Shown here: in pieces, positions 43,007 through 51,120 of the stretch
Numbering within the stretch: the stretch's first letter is position 1
Layout of the letters: each line of letters opens with the position of its first letter
Source of the DNA: an uncultured Acetatifactor sp.
GTDB taxonomy: Bacteria; Bacillota; Clostridia; Lachnospirales; Lachnospiraceae
Length of the DNA: 64,000 nucleotides
Assembly: GCA_910578215.1 (NCBI GenBank)
Contig: CAJTPH010000012.1
Location: 26,207-90,206, forward strand
Direction of reading: 5' to 3'
Made by a program: the position numbers and the translations under genes
Notes under the pieces: generated by a model
Database searches by the model: none
The model's input: only the letters and a program-made list of their open reading frames with translations
What the model was told of the DNA's origin: nothing

Positions 43007-43222
43007 TTGCTGCTTATTCCCATGTTGGCATTGGCGGAAATTATTAAAAAAGATTGTAAAGAAGAATTGACCACCGCTGGATGGAAGTATTATAATGCCA
43101 TTATAATTGCAACGTTTTTTATATGGCTGTGTCTCATACCAATGATCGGACCGTTTTTAAAAAACGTTTGTCAAAAGTCCAGGAGCAAAATTCATAAAGC
43201 TGCTCCTGTATTCCTGAGGTGA
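43007..43222 (+). pseudogene. Remnant of a small membrane protein
   Basis: From a TTG at 43007 the frame gives two hydrophobic segments (LLLIPMLALAEIIKK and YNAIIIATFFIWLCLIPMIG). The frame is open back to 42962 with no ATG, and the good AGGAGG at 42960-42965 leads only into a frame that stops after four codons, so the start appears lost. An imperfect copy of the GC hairpin seen before yidC lies upstream (about 42940-42955). Probably decayed. Confidence 0.35.
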
Positions 43223-43321
43223 CGTGAGCGGCAGCAGGAGGGATAAGGTCCAGCCGGCCGTTTCGTTTTTACATATCAGGTAGAAAATATATGTCCGTTA
43301 AAGCGGACAAGGAGGTAAAAA

Positions 43322-44668
43322 ATGAACAAAATTGTAGAACTGGCAGTAACCTTTTGTATGCTGGCGGCAGCAGTTGGCTTCTTGCTGCTGGGCGGAAAAA
43401 ATGCTCTGACCATAATGTCGGGAGCCGAGCCTCTGGCGGAAGAAACCAGCTTTGCGGAGGCGGAAGGGAAGTACATTATTTATGATGCGGCGTATCCGGT
43501 GGCGTCCTATGAGGAGGAATTCTATTCCGGAGATCCTGACAGGGTCAGCAAGATGGGATACGTTCTGTATGACGAGACCAGGCAGACGTTTCTGTATGTG
43601 GTAACGCCCAAGGATTACAGCTACGGCTTTGACAGGCTGCTGAGGAACCGTAAAATGCCTGAGCAGTCATGGGCGCAGCTGGATCTTTCCCCTATATCCG
43701 TGGACGGAAGCCTGACGCGTATGGACGAGACCACGGTCAGCCATGCCAGAAAGGCGCTGAGGGACAGACGTACAGAGAATGAAGCGCTGGCAGCAGTATG
43801 GGACACGCTGGCGGAGACGCAGACGGATTGGTATATGCTTGAGTACGCCACCATGGGCGGCATGGAGATAATCGATATCTGGCTCTGCGCGCTGGCGAGC
43901 TTTATCAGTCTTCTGATCTTTATTTTCCGTCTGGTGAAAATGTTCACAGGCGGTAAAAAGCAGGAAGAACTGGCAGGTACGTTTGAAAGCAGGTTCGAGC
44001 AGTTCTTTGCCATGCAGCGGGGACGTCTCCGGGAGTGGTGCGACTCTATGCGTGTCCGTACCAACCGCAGTCTGTATGTGTGCGTGCTCTGTACCACGGT
44101 GGCTGTGGTGGCTATAGGGTTTTTGGCGCAGTATCCGGTTGATAAGGTATTGGTGAGACATTTTCCCCTGGGTCTGGTGTTTGGGGAAATAATATGCTTA
44201 TTGTGTGTGCCCATGCTGAAAAAGAAAGGGGATTGGAAGAAGATCCTGAAAAAGACCCGTAAAAATGTGGAGAAGGCATTTCCCTCCGCCGGGCAGCAGG
44301 ATGAGTTTGCACAGGATTATCTGGACAACTGCGGAGAGTGGGGGCATGAGGGAAAAGGAAAGGATTCCATGTCCTACGGCGCTCTGGGGAACAAATACTG
44401 GACATTTTTATCAGGCTACGGGGACGTAATGATTATCAATCCGCTCAGTGTGAACCGTGTGGATACATATGTAGACATGGAAAGAGTATCTTACGGAAAA
44501 TACAGGGGCAGGCTTATTACATATGTGGCAAAGTTCTTTATGAGGGATAACGACGGAACTGTTTATGAGAAAATGTATCTGTTCCCCACGAAGGAGGCAA
44601 TGAATAATTTTGCCCAATTGTTGAAAAGGCGTGTTGGGGACAGGATCGAGGTGATCCAGAAGGACTAA
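43322..44668 (+). CDS. Membrane protein of unknown family, 448 aa
   Basis: Starts after AAGGAGG. A hydrophobic segment at about 8-32 is followed by an external domain of about 150 residues, a second segment (about 182-203), a cytosolic basic stretch, two further segments (about 240-262 and 270-290) and a C-terminal domain of 150 residues with DVMIINPLSVNRVDTYVDME. I do not recognise it. It lies 270 bases upstream of an ECF sigma factor on the same strand. Confidence 0.7.
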   Translation: MNKIVELAVTFCMLAAAVGFLLLGGKNALTIMSGAEPLAEETSFAEAEGKYIIYDAAYPVASYEEEFYSGDPDRVSKMGYVLYDETRQTFLYVVTPKDYSYGFDRLLRNRKMPEQSWAQLDLSPISVDGSLTRMDETTVSHARKALRDRRTENEALAAVWDTLAETQTDWYMLEYATMGGMEIIDIWLCALASFISLLIFIFRLVKMFTGGKKQEELAGTFESRFEQFFAMQRGRLREWCDSMRVRTNRSLYVCVLCTTVAVVAIGFLAQYPVDKVLVRHFPLGLVFGEIICLLCVPMLKKKGDWKKILKKTRKNVEKAFPSAGQQDEFAQDYLDNCGEWGHEGKGKDSMSYGALGNKYWTFLSGYGDVMIINPLSVNRVDTYVDMERVSYGKYRGRLITYVAKFFMRDNDGTVYEKMYLFPTKEAMNNFAQLLKRRVGDRIEVIQKD

Positions 44669-44743
44669 AAACAGAGGCGTTCGGCGGAATGAAGGAGCTG
44701 TCCGTCGTGAGGCAGCTTACCTGCATGAGAATCTGGATAAGGC

Positions 44744-44835
44744 GGGGCTGTTGCGTTAAGGGAAAGCGGTACGGGAAATAATAGTTTTGAGCAGAACTAT
44801 GACCCCTGTATCTGTTTCCTTGATGCGGCAGCCCC
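44744..44835. repeat. Palindromic REP/MITE-like element, copy 3 (best copy)
   Basis: GGGGCTGTTGCGTTAAGG at the left and CCTTGATGCGGCAGCCCC at the right are inverted repeats over 18 bases with few mismatches, enclosing an inner ATAGTT/AACTAT stem. It matches the elements at 17845 and 3237 and can fold into one long hairpin. Confidence 0.7.
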
Positions 44836-44936
44836 TGAGTTTTGCAAAAAATTATGAAAAGCCTGCGACGAATGCGGGCTTTTTGCGTGTAGATAAGTAA
44901 GAAGCTTCTGAAGATAAGGAACGGGAGGTAACGTAT

Positions 44937-45494
44937 ATGGAGGATTCTCAAATTGTGGAGCTGTACTGGAAACGATCGGAAAGCGCCGTTTCAGAGACGG
45001 CGGCAAAATACGGAAAATACTGTTACAGAATTGCCCTTAACATACTTGGAAATAGGGAGGATGCGGAAGAAAGCGTAAACGACACTTGGTTTAATGTATG
45101 GAACGCCCTGCCGCCTCACCGTCCCAATGTGCTCTGTACGTTTTTGGGTAAAATTACAAGACGGATATCCATTGACAAATGGCGCAGATACACCGCGGAC
45201 AAGCGCGGAGGAGGAGAGACCGCGCTTGTCCTTGACGAGCTGGAGGACTGCGTCGCGTCTGGTCAGAATGTGGAGAGGGAGGTTGAGGAGCATGAGCTTG
45301 CGGAGGCTCTTAACAGGTTCCTTTCAAGTCTTTCCACGGATGTAAGGGATGTTTTTATCTGCCGGTATTTTTTTCTGCTGCCCATAACGGAAATCTGCAA
45401 AAGCTTTGATTACAGTCAGAGCAAGACCAAGTCCATGCTGTCCCGGACGAGGAGGAAATTGCAGGAGTATTTGGAAAAGGAGGGCTTACTATGA
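44937..45494 (+). CDS. ECF-type RNA polymerase sigma factor
   Basis: 185 residues. Region 2 is LGNREDAEESVNDTWFNVWNAL and region 4 is LPITEICKSFDYSQSKTKSMLSRTRRKL, both typical of ECF sigma factors. GGGAGG lies before the ATG. It overlaps the next gene by four bases (ATGA), so the downstream membrane protein is likely its antagonist. A signal-responsive regulon is expected; the target promoters are not known. Confidence 0.88.
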   Translation: MEDSQIVELYWKRSESAVSETAAKYGKYCYRIALNILGNREDAEESVNDTWFNVWNALPPHRPNVLCTFLGKITRRISIDKWRRYTADKRGGGETALVLDELEDCVASGQNVEREVEEHELAEALNRFLSSLSTDVRDVFICRYFFLLPITEICKSFDYSQSKTKSMLSRTRRKLQEYLEKEGLL

Positions 45495-46915
45495 AAAATG
45501 ACAGGATTTTTGACGCCATGGGAAGTGTAGATGACAGATATATTCTCTCTGCATGGAACAGAGTAAACGAGAAAAACAGACAAAGGAATAAATCCGGCAG
45601 CAGTGCTTTCCGCAGATTGCTTTATTCCGCGGCAGCGCTTGCCGTAATGCTGGCGTCCTTTTTCGGCGTGGCAATGGCGGTCAGTGCGGATTTCAGGGAG
45701 GCGGTGTTCCGGTTTTTTCATATTTCCACGGCGGACGTGGCGCTGCCGGAGGAGGAAGAACCGGAGCGGCCGGTCCCCATGGGGAGCATTGAGGTGATAG
45801 ACGGTAAAAATATTGAGGGTAAAGCGGATGTGACATATCTTCGAGTGAACGGCAATGTGGATTGGTCTGACGGGGTGATCTGGGTTGCGAGCTATGAGGA
45901 GGAGACAGCCGGGCAGATTTTGGGAGTATATGGGCTGGAAAACGGGGAGCTGACAGGTCTGGAGCCTCATACTGAAAAGCTGGAATATAATTGGGACGGA
46001 GAGGTTTATGAGATTTGCTTTCAGTGGTATGAAAACAATGGAAGGGTGTGTACCCGGGCAAGGGATTATGACCTGGAAACCGGTAAGGCATGGGAGGTGC
46101 TGGCGGCGGAAGGCAAATCGGACGTTTGTACCGTCATTTTGGGCAGGGGAGCCCAGATTGACTACACTAGCCGCCCGCTGCTCTATAATCTGAGTACAAA
46201 GGAGGTAACGGATGTTCTTGCGGGATGCAAGGCTTTGGATTCGCAGCTGCTTAACGAAATAAAGTTTTCGCCGGATCTATCCAGGGTACTTTTAAGCTGT
46301 AATCTGGGGAGAGACAATTACTGCTATGACATGGCAGAGCAGACTCTTAAGTCTCTGAATGAGCTGACCGGAAGGGAGGTCTACGACGCGTGGTTTGTGG
46401 ATGACGATACGGTCGCCTTCACCTTTGAAAATGAGGACGGAACGTTCCATTGCCGGGCATATACGATTCCCTCATGGGAGTCTGTGGAAATCTTTGCCGG
46501 AATGGCGAAAATGAATGGGAATACGGATTTTGGTTTTATACTTACCGGGGGAAGGTACGGGCTGTATGTGGACCGGGAGCATAACACCTATGTATATGAC
46601 TGCAGGACAGGGGAACGGACTCCGGTGGAGGGCTTTCAGTATCCTTCCGGCAGCACGTTTACAAGCCAGAACAAAGCCGGAGACAAGATTCTGTTCGGCT
46701 TATCGGATAACGATGTGCCCGGGCTTGGAGTTGTTCAGATAGGAATTTTGGATCTGGAGAAACGATCGTTTACCCTTCTTGACAGGGAAGGCTACGAGGT
46801 GAGACGGGAGGGTGTAATGGGCTGGCTGGACAATGACAGAGCGGTGATTGAGGCTTACAAGCCTGCAGACAGGTCGGACGGCATCCGGTATCTATATATT
46901 TATTCTTTATTTTAG
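45491..46915 (+). CDS. Single-pass membrane protein with beta-propeller-like exterior, probable sigma partner
   Basis: 474 residues. A cytosolic stretch of about 42 residues (RNKSGSSAFRRLL before the membrane) leads to one transmembrane helix at about 44-66 and a large external domain with repeating Trp/Asp-rich blades (VYDAWFVDDDTVAFTF, GRYGLYVDREHNTYVYD), a WD/TolB-like propeller pattern. Gene order and overlap with the sigma gene suggest an anti-sigma factor or sensor, although no zinc-binding ASD motif is present. Confidence 0.68.
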   Translation: MKNDRIFDAMGSVDDRYILSAWNRVNEKNRQRNKSGSSAFRRLLYSAAALAVMLASFFGVAMAVSADFREAVFRFFHISTADVALPEEEEPERPVPMGSIEVIDGKNIEGKADVTYLRVNGNVDWSDGVIWVASYEEETAGQILGVYGLENGELTGLEPHTEKLEYNWDGEVYEICFQWYENNGRVCTRARDYDLETGKAWEVLAAEGKSDVCTVILGRGAQIDYTSRPLLYNLSTKEVTDVLAGCKALDSQLLNEIKFSPDLSRVLLSCNLGRDNYCYDMAEQTLKSLNELTGREVYDAWFVDDDTVAFTFENEDGTFHCRAYTIPSWESVEIFAGMAKMNGNTDFGFILTGGRYGLYVDREHNTYVYDCRTGERTPVEGFQYPSGSTFTSQNKAGDKILFGLSDNDVPGLGVVQIGILDLEKRSFTLLDREGYEVRREGVMGWLDNDRAVIEAYKPADRSDGIRYLYIYSLF

Positions 46916-46975
46916 TGCGCCTCAGCGCCCGGCCGCTATGCGATATTGGCTGTACGAAATTAACGTGTCCTTCAA

Positions 46976-47004
46976 TTGACTTTTGACGCGCAAATGAATA
47001 TAAT
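46976..47004 (+). promoter_or_regulatory. Promoter for the SDR gene
   Basis: TTGACT (46976-46981), a 17-base spacer and TATAAT (46999-47004), 100 bases before the SDR start. Confidence 0.75.
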
Positions 47005-47103
47005 TGTCTTGTGGAAGTAAACTAAGGGTAAGTCTGATTATGGGGGCTTTCCGGACGTAAGAGGGCTTACCTGACGCAACAATAAAATTATATGGAGGAC
47101 GCT

Positions 47104-47850
47104 ATGGAGTTAGAGGGCAAGGTTGTGATCGTTACCGGCGGAAGCCGCGGTATTGGTTTTGCCACTGTGGAGGCATTTTTGAAGGAGGGCGCGGCAGTCG
47201 TGCTGTGCGGCAGCCGTCAGGAGACTGCAGACAAGGCGGTTGCCCGGCTGAAGGATTCAGACCCTGAGGCAAAAGTGGAGGGCATTTGGCCTGATTTGAG
47301 CAGTCTGGAGGATGTGCAGGCGGCCTTTGACAGGGTTGCGGAAAAGTACGGAAGGATAGATGTGCTGGTAAATAACGCAGGTATTTCCGAGAATACCCCT
47401 TTTTCCAGCTATACCGACGAAACCTTTCAGAAGGTCATGGAGCTGAATGTAAACGGTATGTTTAACTGCTCCAAGGCTGTGGCGGGAATCATGGAGAAGC
47501 AGGGCGGCGGTGTCATTTTGAATACGTCTTCCATGGTGAGTATTACGGGCCAGCCCAGCGGGATTGCTTATCCTACATCCAAGTATGCCGTCAACGGCTT
47601 CACTGTTTCGCTTGCCAGAGAGTTGGGACCTAAGGGTATCCGTGTAAATGCGGTGGCGCCCGGTATCACGGCTACGGACATGATGCGTGCCGTTCCCAAG
47701 GAGGTCATCGATCCCATGATCGCCCGTATTCCCCTGCGCCGCCTGGGTCAGCCGGAGGATATTGCCAATGCGTTTATCTTTCTGGCGTCAGACAAGGCAT
47801 CCTACATTACAGGCGTGGTGCTGAGTGTGGACGGTATGATGAGAGTGTAG
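47104..47850 (+). CDS. Short-chain dehydrogenase/reductase (FabG-like SDR)
   Basis: 248 residues from the ATG at 47104, after GGAGGACGCT; the ATG at 47092 lies within the ribosome binding site. It has the Rossmann motif T11-GGSRGIG, NNAG near residue 90, catalytic S143, Y156 and K160 (YPTSK), and ends with SVDGM. It resembles 3-oxoacyl-ACP reductases and clostridial hydroxysteroid dehydrogenases. The substrate cannot be assigned. It borders the tailocin region on the left. Confidence 0.86.
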   Translation: MELEGKVVIVTGGSRGIGFATVEAFLKEGAAVVLCGSRQETADKAVARLKDSDPEAKVEGIWPDLSSLEDVQAAFDRVAEKYGRIDVLVNNAGISENTPFSSYTDETFQKVMELNVNGMFNCSKAVAGIMEKQGGGVILNTSSMVSITGQPSGIAYPTSKYAVNGFTVSLARELGPKGIRVNAVAPGITATDMMRAVPKEVIDPMIARIPLRRLGQPEDIANAFIFLASDKASYITGVVLSVDGMMRV

Positions 47851-47901
47851 CTTCGCAAAGTAACGGAAGCGGATTTATAAAAGCGCAGGCCGCTTATCCG
47901 G

Positions 47902-48708
47902 CTAGGATAAGACGGCTTGCGCTTCAACCTTTCCCAGTACTTTTCCCACAAGAGCTATATCCTCGCCTGCGGGTATGTCCGGATAGGCTTTTTTATCCGC
48001 ATTGTGGGATATGAGCCTGTCTGTGCCCAGCTCCTTTATATAACATTGATCGCCCTTTATAAAAATTCCGATCTCTCCGGTTGAGATCTCGCTCATTTTC
48101 TTTACGAACACTTTTTCCCCGTTGTAATAAGTAGGCTCCATGCTGTGTCCGTTTACACCTATCACAAAATCGGCTTCCGCTGCGGTCTCCGTAGCTATAA
48201 CCTCTATTAAGTCTGTAGGCACTCCGTCAAAGAGATATTCGCCCTTTCCCGCCGATGCCAGCTTTTGATAATAGCTCATGATTCTTGTAGGAATAAATTC
48301 CTCCGATGCCTCCGTATCTGTATTCTGCATTTGTCCGGTTTGCCCGGTCAACCTCTCCGCAATGGAATACTCCCTGTCCAGTATGGTATCAACTACAGCT
48401 GCTCCGTCCGGTGAGTGTTTGGATATAAAACGGTATTTTTGAATATGGTCATATTCGGAAGCTTTCAGGGGATAGGAGGAATATTTCTCCCTTTCGTCCG
48501 TTAAGCCCAGAAGGTAATCACAGGAAACGTTGAAAAGAACGGACATTTGCTTTAAAAAGGTATGCCCGGCCTCTCTGTCATTTGTTTCATAATTTCTAAG
48601 CGTGGTTTCCGGTATGTTTAATTTCTCTGCAAAGCTTTTTCTGGTCGAATATCCGCTTTCCTTTCTTAATGCAGTCAATCGTTCTCCAAAGGTCATATAC
48701 TTTTTCAC
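47902..48708 (-). CDS. CI-like repressor with S24 self-cleaving domain
   Basis: 268 residues. Residues about 5-65 are an XRE helix-turn-helix (SFAEKLNIPETTLRNYE). The C-terminal S24 peptidase domain has the cleavage site A153-G154 in ASAGKG, catalytic S189 in GHSMEPT and K225 in CYIKELG. This is the layout of phage repressors that cleave themselves when RecA is activated. It is too long, and its HTH too different, for LexA. It controls the divergent tail cluster through operators at 48759-48844. Confidence 0.92.
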   Translation of the reverse strand: MKKYMTFGERLTALRKESGYSTRKSFAEKLNIPETTLRNYETNDREAGHTFLKQMSVLFNVSCDYLLGLTDEREKYSSYPLKASEYDHIQKYRFISKHSPDGAAVVDTILDREYSIAERLTGQTGQMQNTDTEASEEFIPTRIMSYYQKLASAGKGEYLFDGVPTDLIEVIATETAAEADFVIGVNGHSMEPTYYNGEKVFVKKMSEISTGEIGIFIKGDQCYIKELGTDRLISHNADKKAYPDIPAGEDIALVGKVLGKVEAQAVLS

Positions 48709-48720
48709 CTCCCTACACTG

Positions 48721-48749
48721 ATTATATGTAATATTTTTCAGTATGTCAA
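48721..48749 (-). promoter_or_regulatory. Promoter of the CI-like repressor gene
   Basis: On the minus strand: TTGACA (48749-48744), a 17-base spacer and TATAAT (48726-48721). It matches consensus at all twelve positions. Confidence 0.8.
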
Positions 48750-48758
48750 TATAAAAAA

Positions 48759-48844
48759 GCTCAAAACGAGCAAAAATAAAAAATTAGGTATTGACAAATG
48801 CTCAAAATGGGATTATTATAAAAGCACGAAATCCCAAAACGAGC
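48759..48844. promoter_or_regulatory. Repressor operators and the rightward promoter of the tail cluster
   Basis: Operator-like elements are GCTCAAAACGAGC (48759-48771, perfect arms), GCTCAAAATGGGA (48800-48812) and TCCCAAAACGAGC (48832-48844). The rightward promoter TTGACA (48791-48796), 17 bases, TATTAT (48814-48819) has the second element inside its spacer, so repressor binding would block it. The first element lies just upstream of the repressor gene's own -35. Confidence 0.72.
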
Positions 48845-48860
48845 AGAAAGGAGGGCAAAA

Positions 48861-49097
48861 ATGCTCAAAAATATAGAAGCGGAAAGGGTACGATACAGAT
48901 TATCAAAAAAGGAGCTGGCCAGGAGACTGAACATTACCGTCAAAACCTATTATAACTGGATTCATGAGGAAACAGATGCCCCGATTTCAAAGCTTGTCAT
49001 TCTTGCGAAAATGTTCGGCACAAAGGTTGATTATCTGGTTGACGGCATGACGGGAGTGCCGGAAAACATTGAATGCCTGCGCAGAGAGCCGGTATAA
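48861..49097 (+). CDS. Cro-like helix-turn-helix regulator
   Basis: 78 residues, almost all an XRE-type HTH: EAERVRYRLSKKELARRLN, then ITVKTYYNWIHEE. AAAGGAGGG lies upstream, and the gene starts over a fourth operator half (TGCTCAAAA). It is the first gene of the rightward tail cluster and divergent from the CI-like repressor. It probably competes with it at the shared operators. Confidence 0.85.
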   Translation: MLKNIEAERVRYRLSKKELARRLNITVKTYYNWIHEETDAPISKLVILAKMFGTKVDYLVDGMTGVPENIECLRREPV

Positions 49098-49113
49098 AAA
49101 TGGAATACCGTTT

Positions 49114-49213
49114 GGGTATGTAGAGAGCGTCCGTCAGTAACGGTGCTGATAACGGCGGTTCGATTCCGCACGGGCGCATTACCCCGGCAAGGGTTTATTT
49201 GCCTATATCCCTT
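49114..49213 (+). ncRNA. tRNA-like structured leader
   Basis: GGGTATG (49114-49120) can pair with CATTACCC (49177-49184), GCGTCCGT (49127-49134) with ACGGGCGC (49170-49177), and GCGG-TTCGATT-CCGC (49155-49169) is a T-arm-like hairpin. A second hairpin AAGGG/CCCTT (49189-49193 and 49209-49213) follows. No proper anticodon stem can be drawn, so it is not a real tRNA. It lies in the leader of the tail operon, 41 bases before its second gene. Confidence 0.45.
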
Positions 49214-49254
49214 ACCGCCGACGGGCGGTTAAAAATTACGTTAAGGAGGATAAC

Positions 49255-49596
49255 ATGCAGAATTACAAACAGATTTTATCAGAACTTGGAATTGAAGTGC
49301 CGGAGGATAAGAAAGCCGACCTCAACAGAAAAATGAACGAGAATTACCGCACGAAAGCCGACTATGACAAGGTAGTTAAGAGGCGTAATGAGTACAAAGG
49401 CTCCCTGGAGGAAGCGCTGAAAAAGCTGGACAGCTTAAAGGAAAGGGACGCTGCGGACCTGGTCTGTCATAAGGAGTACCCATGTGCGCAGGTTACGGCT
49501 ACTGTCAAGTTGGACAGGACGCAGGTATGCATGCGGATGATTACAAGTGATTTGGGAGGATGTGTTGGAGAGCTTCCCGATGGCGCCGAGGCTTAA
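49255..49596 (+). CDS. Truncated phage scaffold protein (GP20-like N terminus)
   Basis: 113 residues with TAAGGAGG upstream. The first 65 residues (KQILSELGIEVPEDKKADLN, then ENYRTKADYDKVVKRRNEYK) match the N-terminal helical region of phage minor structural protein GP20, a capsid scaffold. Such proteins normally run to about 200 residues, with a coiled coil. Here the rest is a short unrelated, Cys-containing sequence (VCHKEYPCAQVTATVKLDRT). A scaffold without any capsid gene suggests this is a scar left when the head genes were deleted. Confidence 0.65.
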   Translation: MQNYKQILSELGIEVPEDKKADLNRKMNENYRTKADYDKVVKRRNEYKGSLEEALKKLDSLKERDAADLVCHKEYPCAQVTATVKLDRTQVCMRMITSDLGGCVGELPDGAEA

Positions 49597-49611
49597 GATT
49601 GGAGGGCGGTA

Positions 49612-50082
49612 ATGCTTGACGAAAAAGAAAGGCTGAGCGACAAGGAGTATGAGTCAATTGGAAGACTGCTTCTTGAATTGATTGCAGAGTGCCCCTATGT
49701 GCCGGATGCAGTGGCTCAGGAGCCCGGCGGAATCCTGTATCAGTCCATTGGAACAAAAGCTTCCATCGGAATATATACACTTCCGGGCGCACGGTATCTG
49801 AAAAAATATGTAAGCGGAAATTTTACGGCGCAGATAGATTTTCAGGTGGCATACAAAAGCTTTCCTGAGACAAACCAGCAGCGCGTGGACGCGCAGGCAG
49901 CCGTTGACAATATCATGTCATGGCTGGAGGGTATCGCCGAGCTTCCTCCCTTATCCGGAGGAAGAAAAATCGAGAGCGTGTCCGTATCTAACGGCGCGGC
50001 ATATAAAAACGATACCGCAGATGATACAGGCGTAACCTTTGTGGCAAACGCAACAATGAAATATTATAAAAAAGGAGAATGA
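49612..50082 (+). CDS. Tail terminator/head-tail joining protein (minor capsid 3 type)
   Basis: 156 residues with GGAGG eight bases before the ATG. The pattern LLLELIAECPYVPDAV, a beta-rich middle (GIYTLPGARYLKKYVSG) and the C-terminal VTFVANATMKYYKK resemble phage minor capsid 3 family proteins, which cap the tail tube on the head-proximal side. In a headless particle it would close the tube. It ends four bases before the tail tube gene. Confidence 0.65.
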   Translation: MLDEKERLSDKEYESIGRLLLELIAECPYVPDAVAQEPGGILYQSIGTKASIGIYTLPGARYLKKYVSGNFTAQIDFQVAYKSFPETNQQRVDAQAAVDNIMSWLEGIAELPPLSGGRKIESVSVSNGAAYKNDTADDTGVTFVANATMKYYKKGE

Positions 50083-50085
50083 AAA

Positions 50086-50595
50086 ATGGCAAACAATAGA
50101 ACAAACATGGTATCCCTGTTGGATTTTGGCAAGTGGATGGGAGGAACCGAATCAAATATTATCGAGCTGGGGGACGGCTTTGTGGAGCTCACGGAGGACT
50201 GGGCGCCTAATGTGGAAGAAAAGCAGTATGTAAACATGAAAACGGCGTCTAATACCCTGACCAGGTACGCTTTTTCTATGTCTCCGGAGCGGGACCATCT
50301 CTCTGATGAAGCGCAGGGATACATAGACGAGGCATTCCGCAGGTTCCCCACCGGAAAGGATGCGCAGACGGAATACTACAGGTTTTATAAAACCGACTCT
50401 GTCACAGGCGGCGGATACAAGGCAATTAAAATTCCGGTGGTGGTTGCGCCGTCCTCGACAGGCGGCTCAGGCGGCGAGGCTCTTACCTCATCCATTCAGA
50501 TCACAGGAAACGGGGATGTGGTTGAAGGCACGATGACAATTACGGAGGGTAAGTGGAGCTTTACCGAAGGGGAAAGCAAACCGGCGGCTCTGTAA
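50086..50595 (+). CDS. Major tail (tube) protein
   Basis: 169 residues, with AAAGGAG upstream. It follows the terminator gene and precedes two chaperone-type genes, the position of the tube protein in siphophage and Listeria monocin clusters. The sequence has the tube-like start (SLLDFGKWMGGTESNIIELG, then DGFVELTEDWAPNVEEKQYV) and a glycine-rich joint (PSSTGGSGGEAL) before a C-terminal beta segment. Confidence 0.75.
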   Translation: MANNRTNMVSLLDFGKWMGGTESNIIELGDGFVELTEDWAPNVEEKQYVNMKTASNTLTRYAFSMSPERDHLSDEAQGYIDEAFRRFPTGKDAQTEYYRFYKTDSVTGGGYKAIKIPVVVAPSSTGGSGGEALTSSIQITGNGDVVEGTMTITEGKWSFTEGESKPAAL

Positions 50596-50673
50596 AAATC
50601 TGAGCGTTTGATCTGTGGCAACAACGGAATATTTGAAACATTAGAATGCATTTTGCTGGAAAGGTGATTGGTA

Positions 50674-51120
50674 ATGGATAGCTTAAGAGTTGACAGCGGC
50701 ACAAAAGTCATTGAGGTAAACGACGCGGGAGAATGTATCTGCATACCCGTGGGGGATGCGTCGTTTTTTGAACGGTTTGGCAGGGTTATTAAAAGCTTTG
50801 AGGAAAAACAGGGCGAGTATGAAAAACGGGCGCAGGAGCTGTCCGAAAAGTATAAGGACAAGCCGGATGACGCGGACGCAATAGCGGACAGCATCCAGCT
50901 ATATCTGGAGATCTGCAGGGATACCTGCGCGGAGCTGGACAGGCTTTTCGGGGAAGGGTGCTGCAGAAAGGTATTTGTCGGAGTTGACAATCCCGGAGTG
51001 GAGCTGATAGGGGAATTTTTTGAGAAAATCACGCCGCTGCTTAACCGGTATGCGAAGGAACGAAATGAAAGGATCAGTTTGATGTATAATCGCAGCCGTA
51101 AGGGAGCAGGGAGTAAGTAA
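50674..51120 (+). CDS. Tail assembly chaperone-type protein (DUF6673-like)
   Basis: 148 residues from the ATG at 50674, after AAGGTG; a TTG at 50668 could be an alternative. It is acidic and helical, with EKYKDKPDDADAIADSIQLY and a C-terminal helix KITPLLNRYAKERNERIS. It overlaps the Gp15-like gene by one base (TAATG). Its size, acidity and place between tube and tape-measure genes fit the first of two tail chaperones. Confidence 0.65.
   Translation: MDSLRVDSGTKVIEVNDAGECICIPVGDASFFERFGRVIKSFEEKQGEYEKRAQELSEKYKDKPDDADAIADSIQLYLEICRDTCAELDRLFGEGCCRKVFVGVDNPGVELIGEFFEKITPLLNRYAKERNERISLMYNRSRKGAGSK

Noticed and set aside
42873..43070. A 65-codon frame before the 448-residue membrane protein
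   Set aside because: It overlaps the more protein-like remnant at 43007 in another frame and has no ribosome binding site.
49114..49184. A genuine tRNA gene
   Set aside because: A T-arm-like hairpin is present, but no proper anticodon stem-loop or D arm can be drawn.
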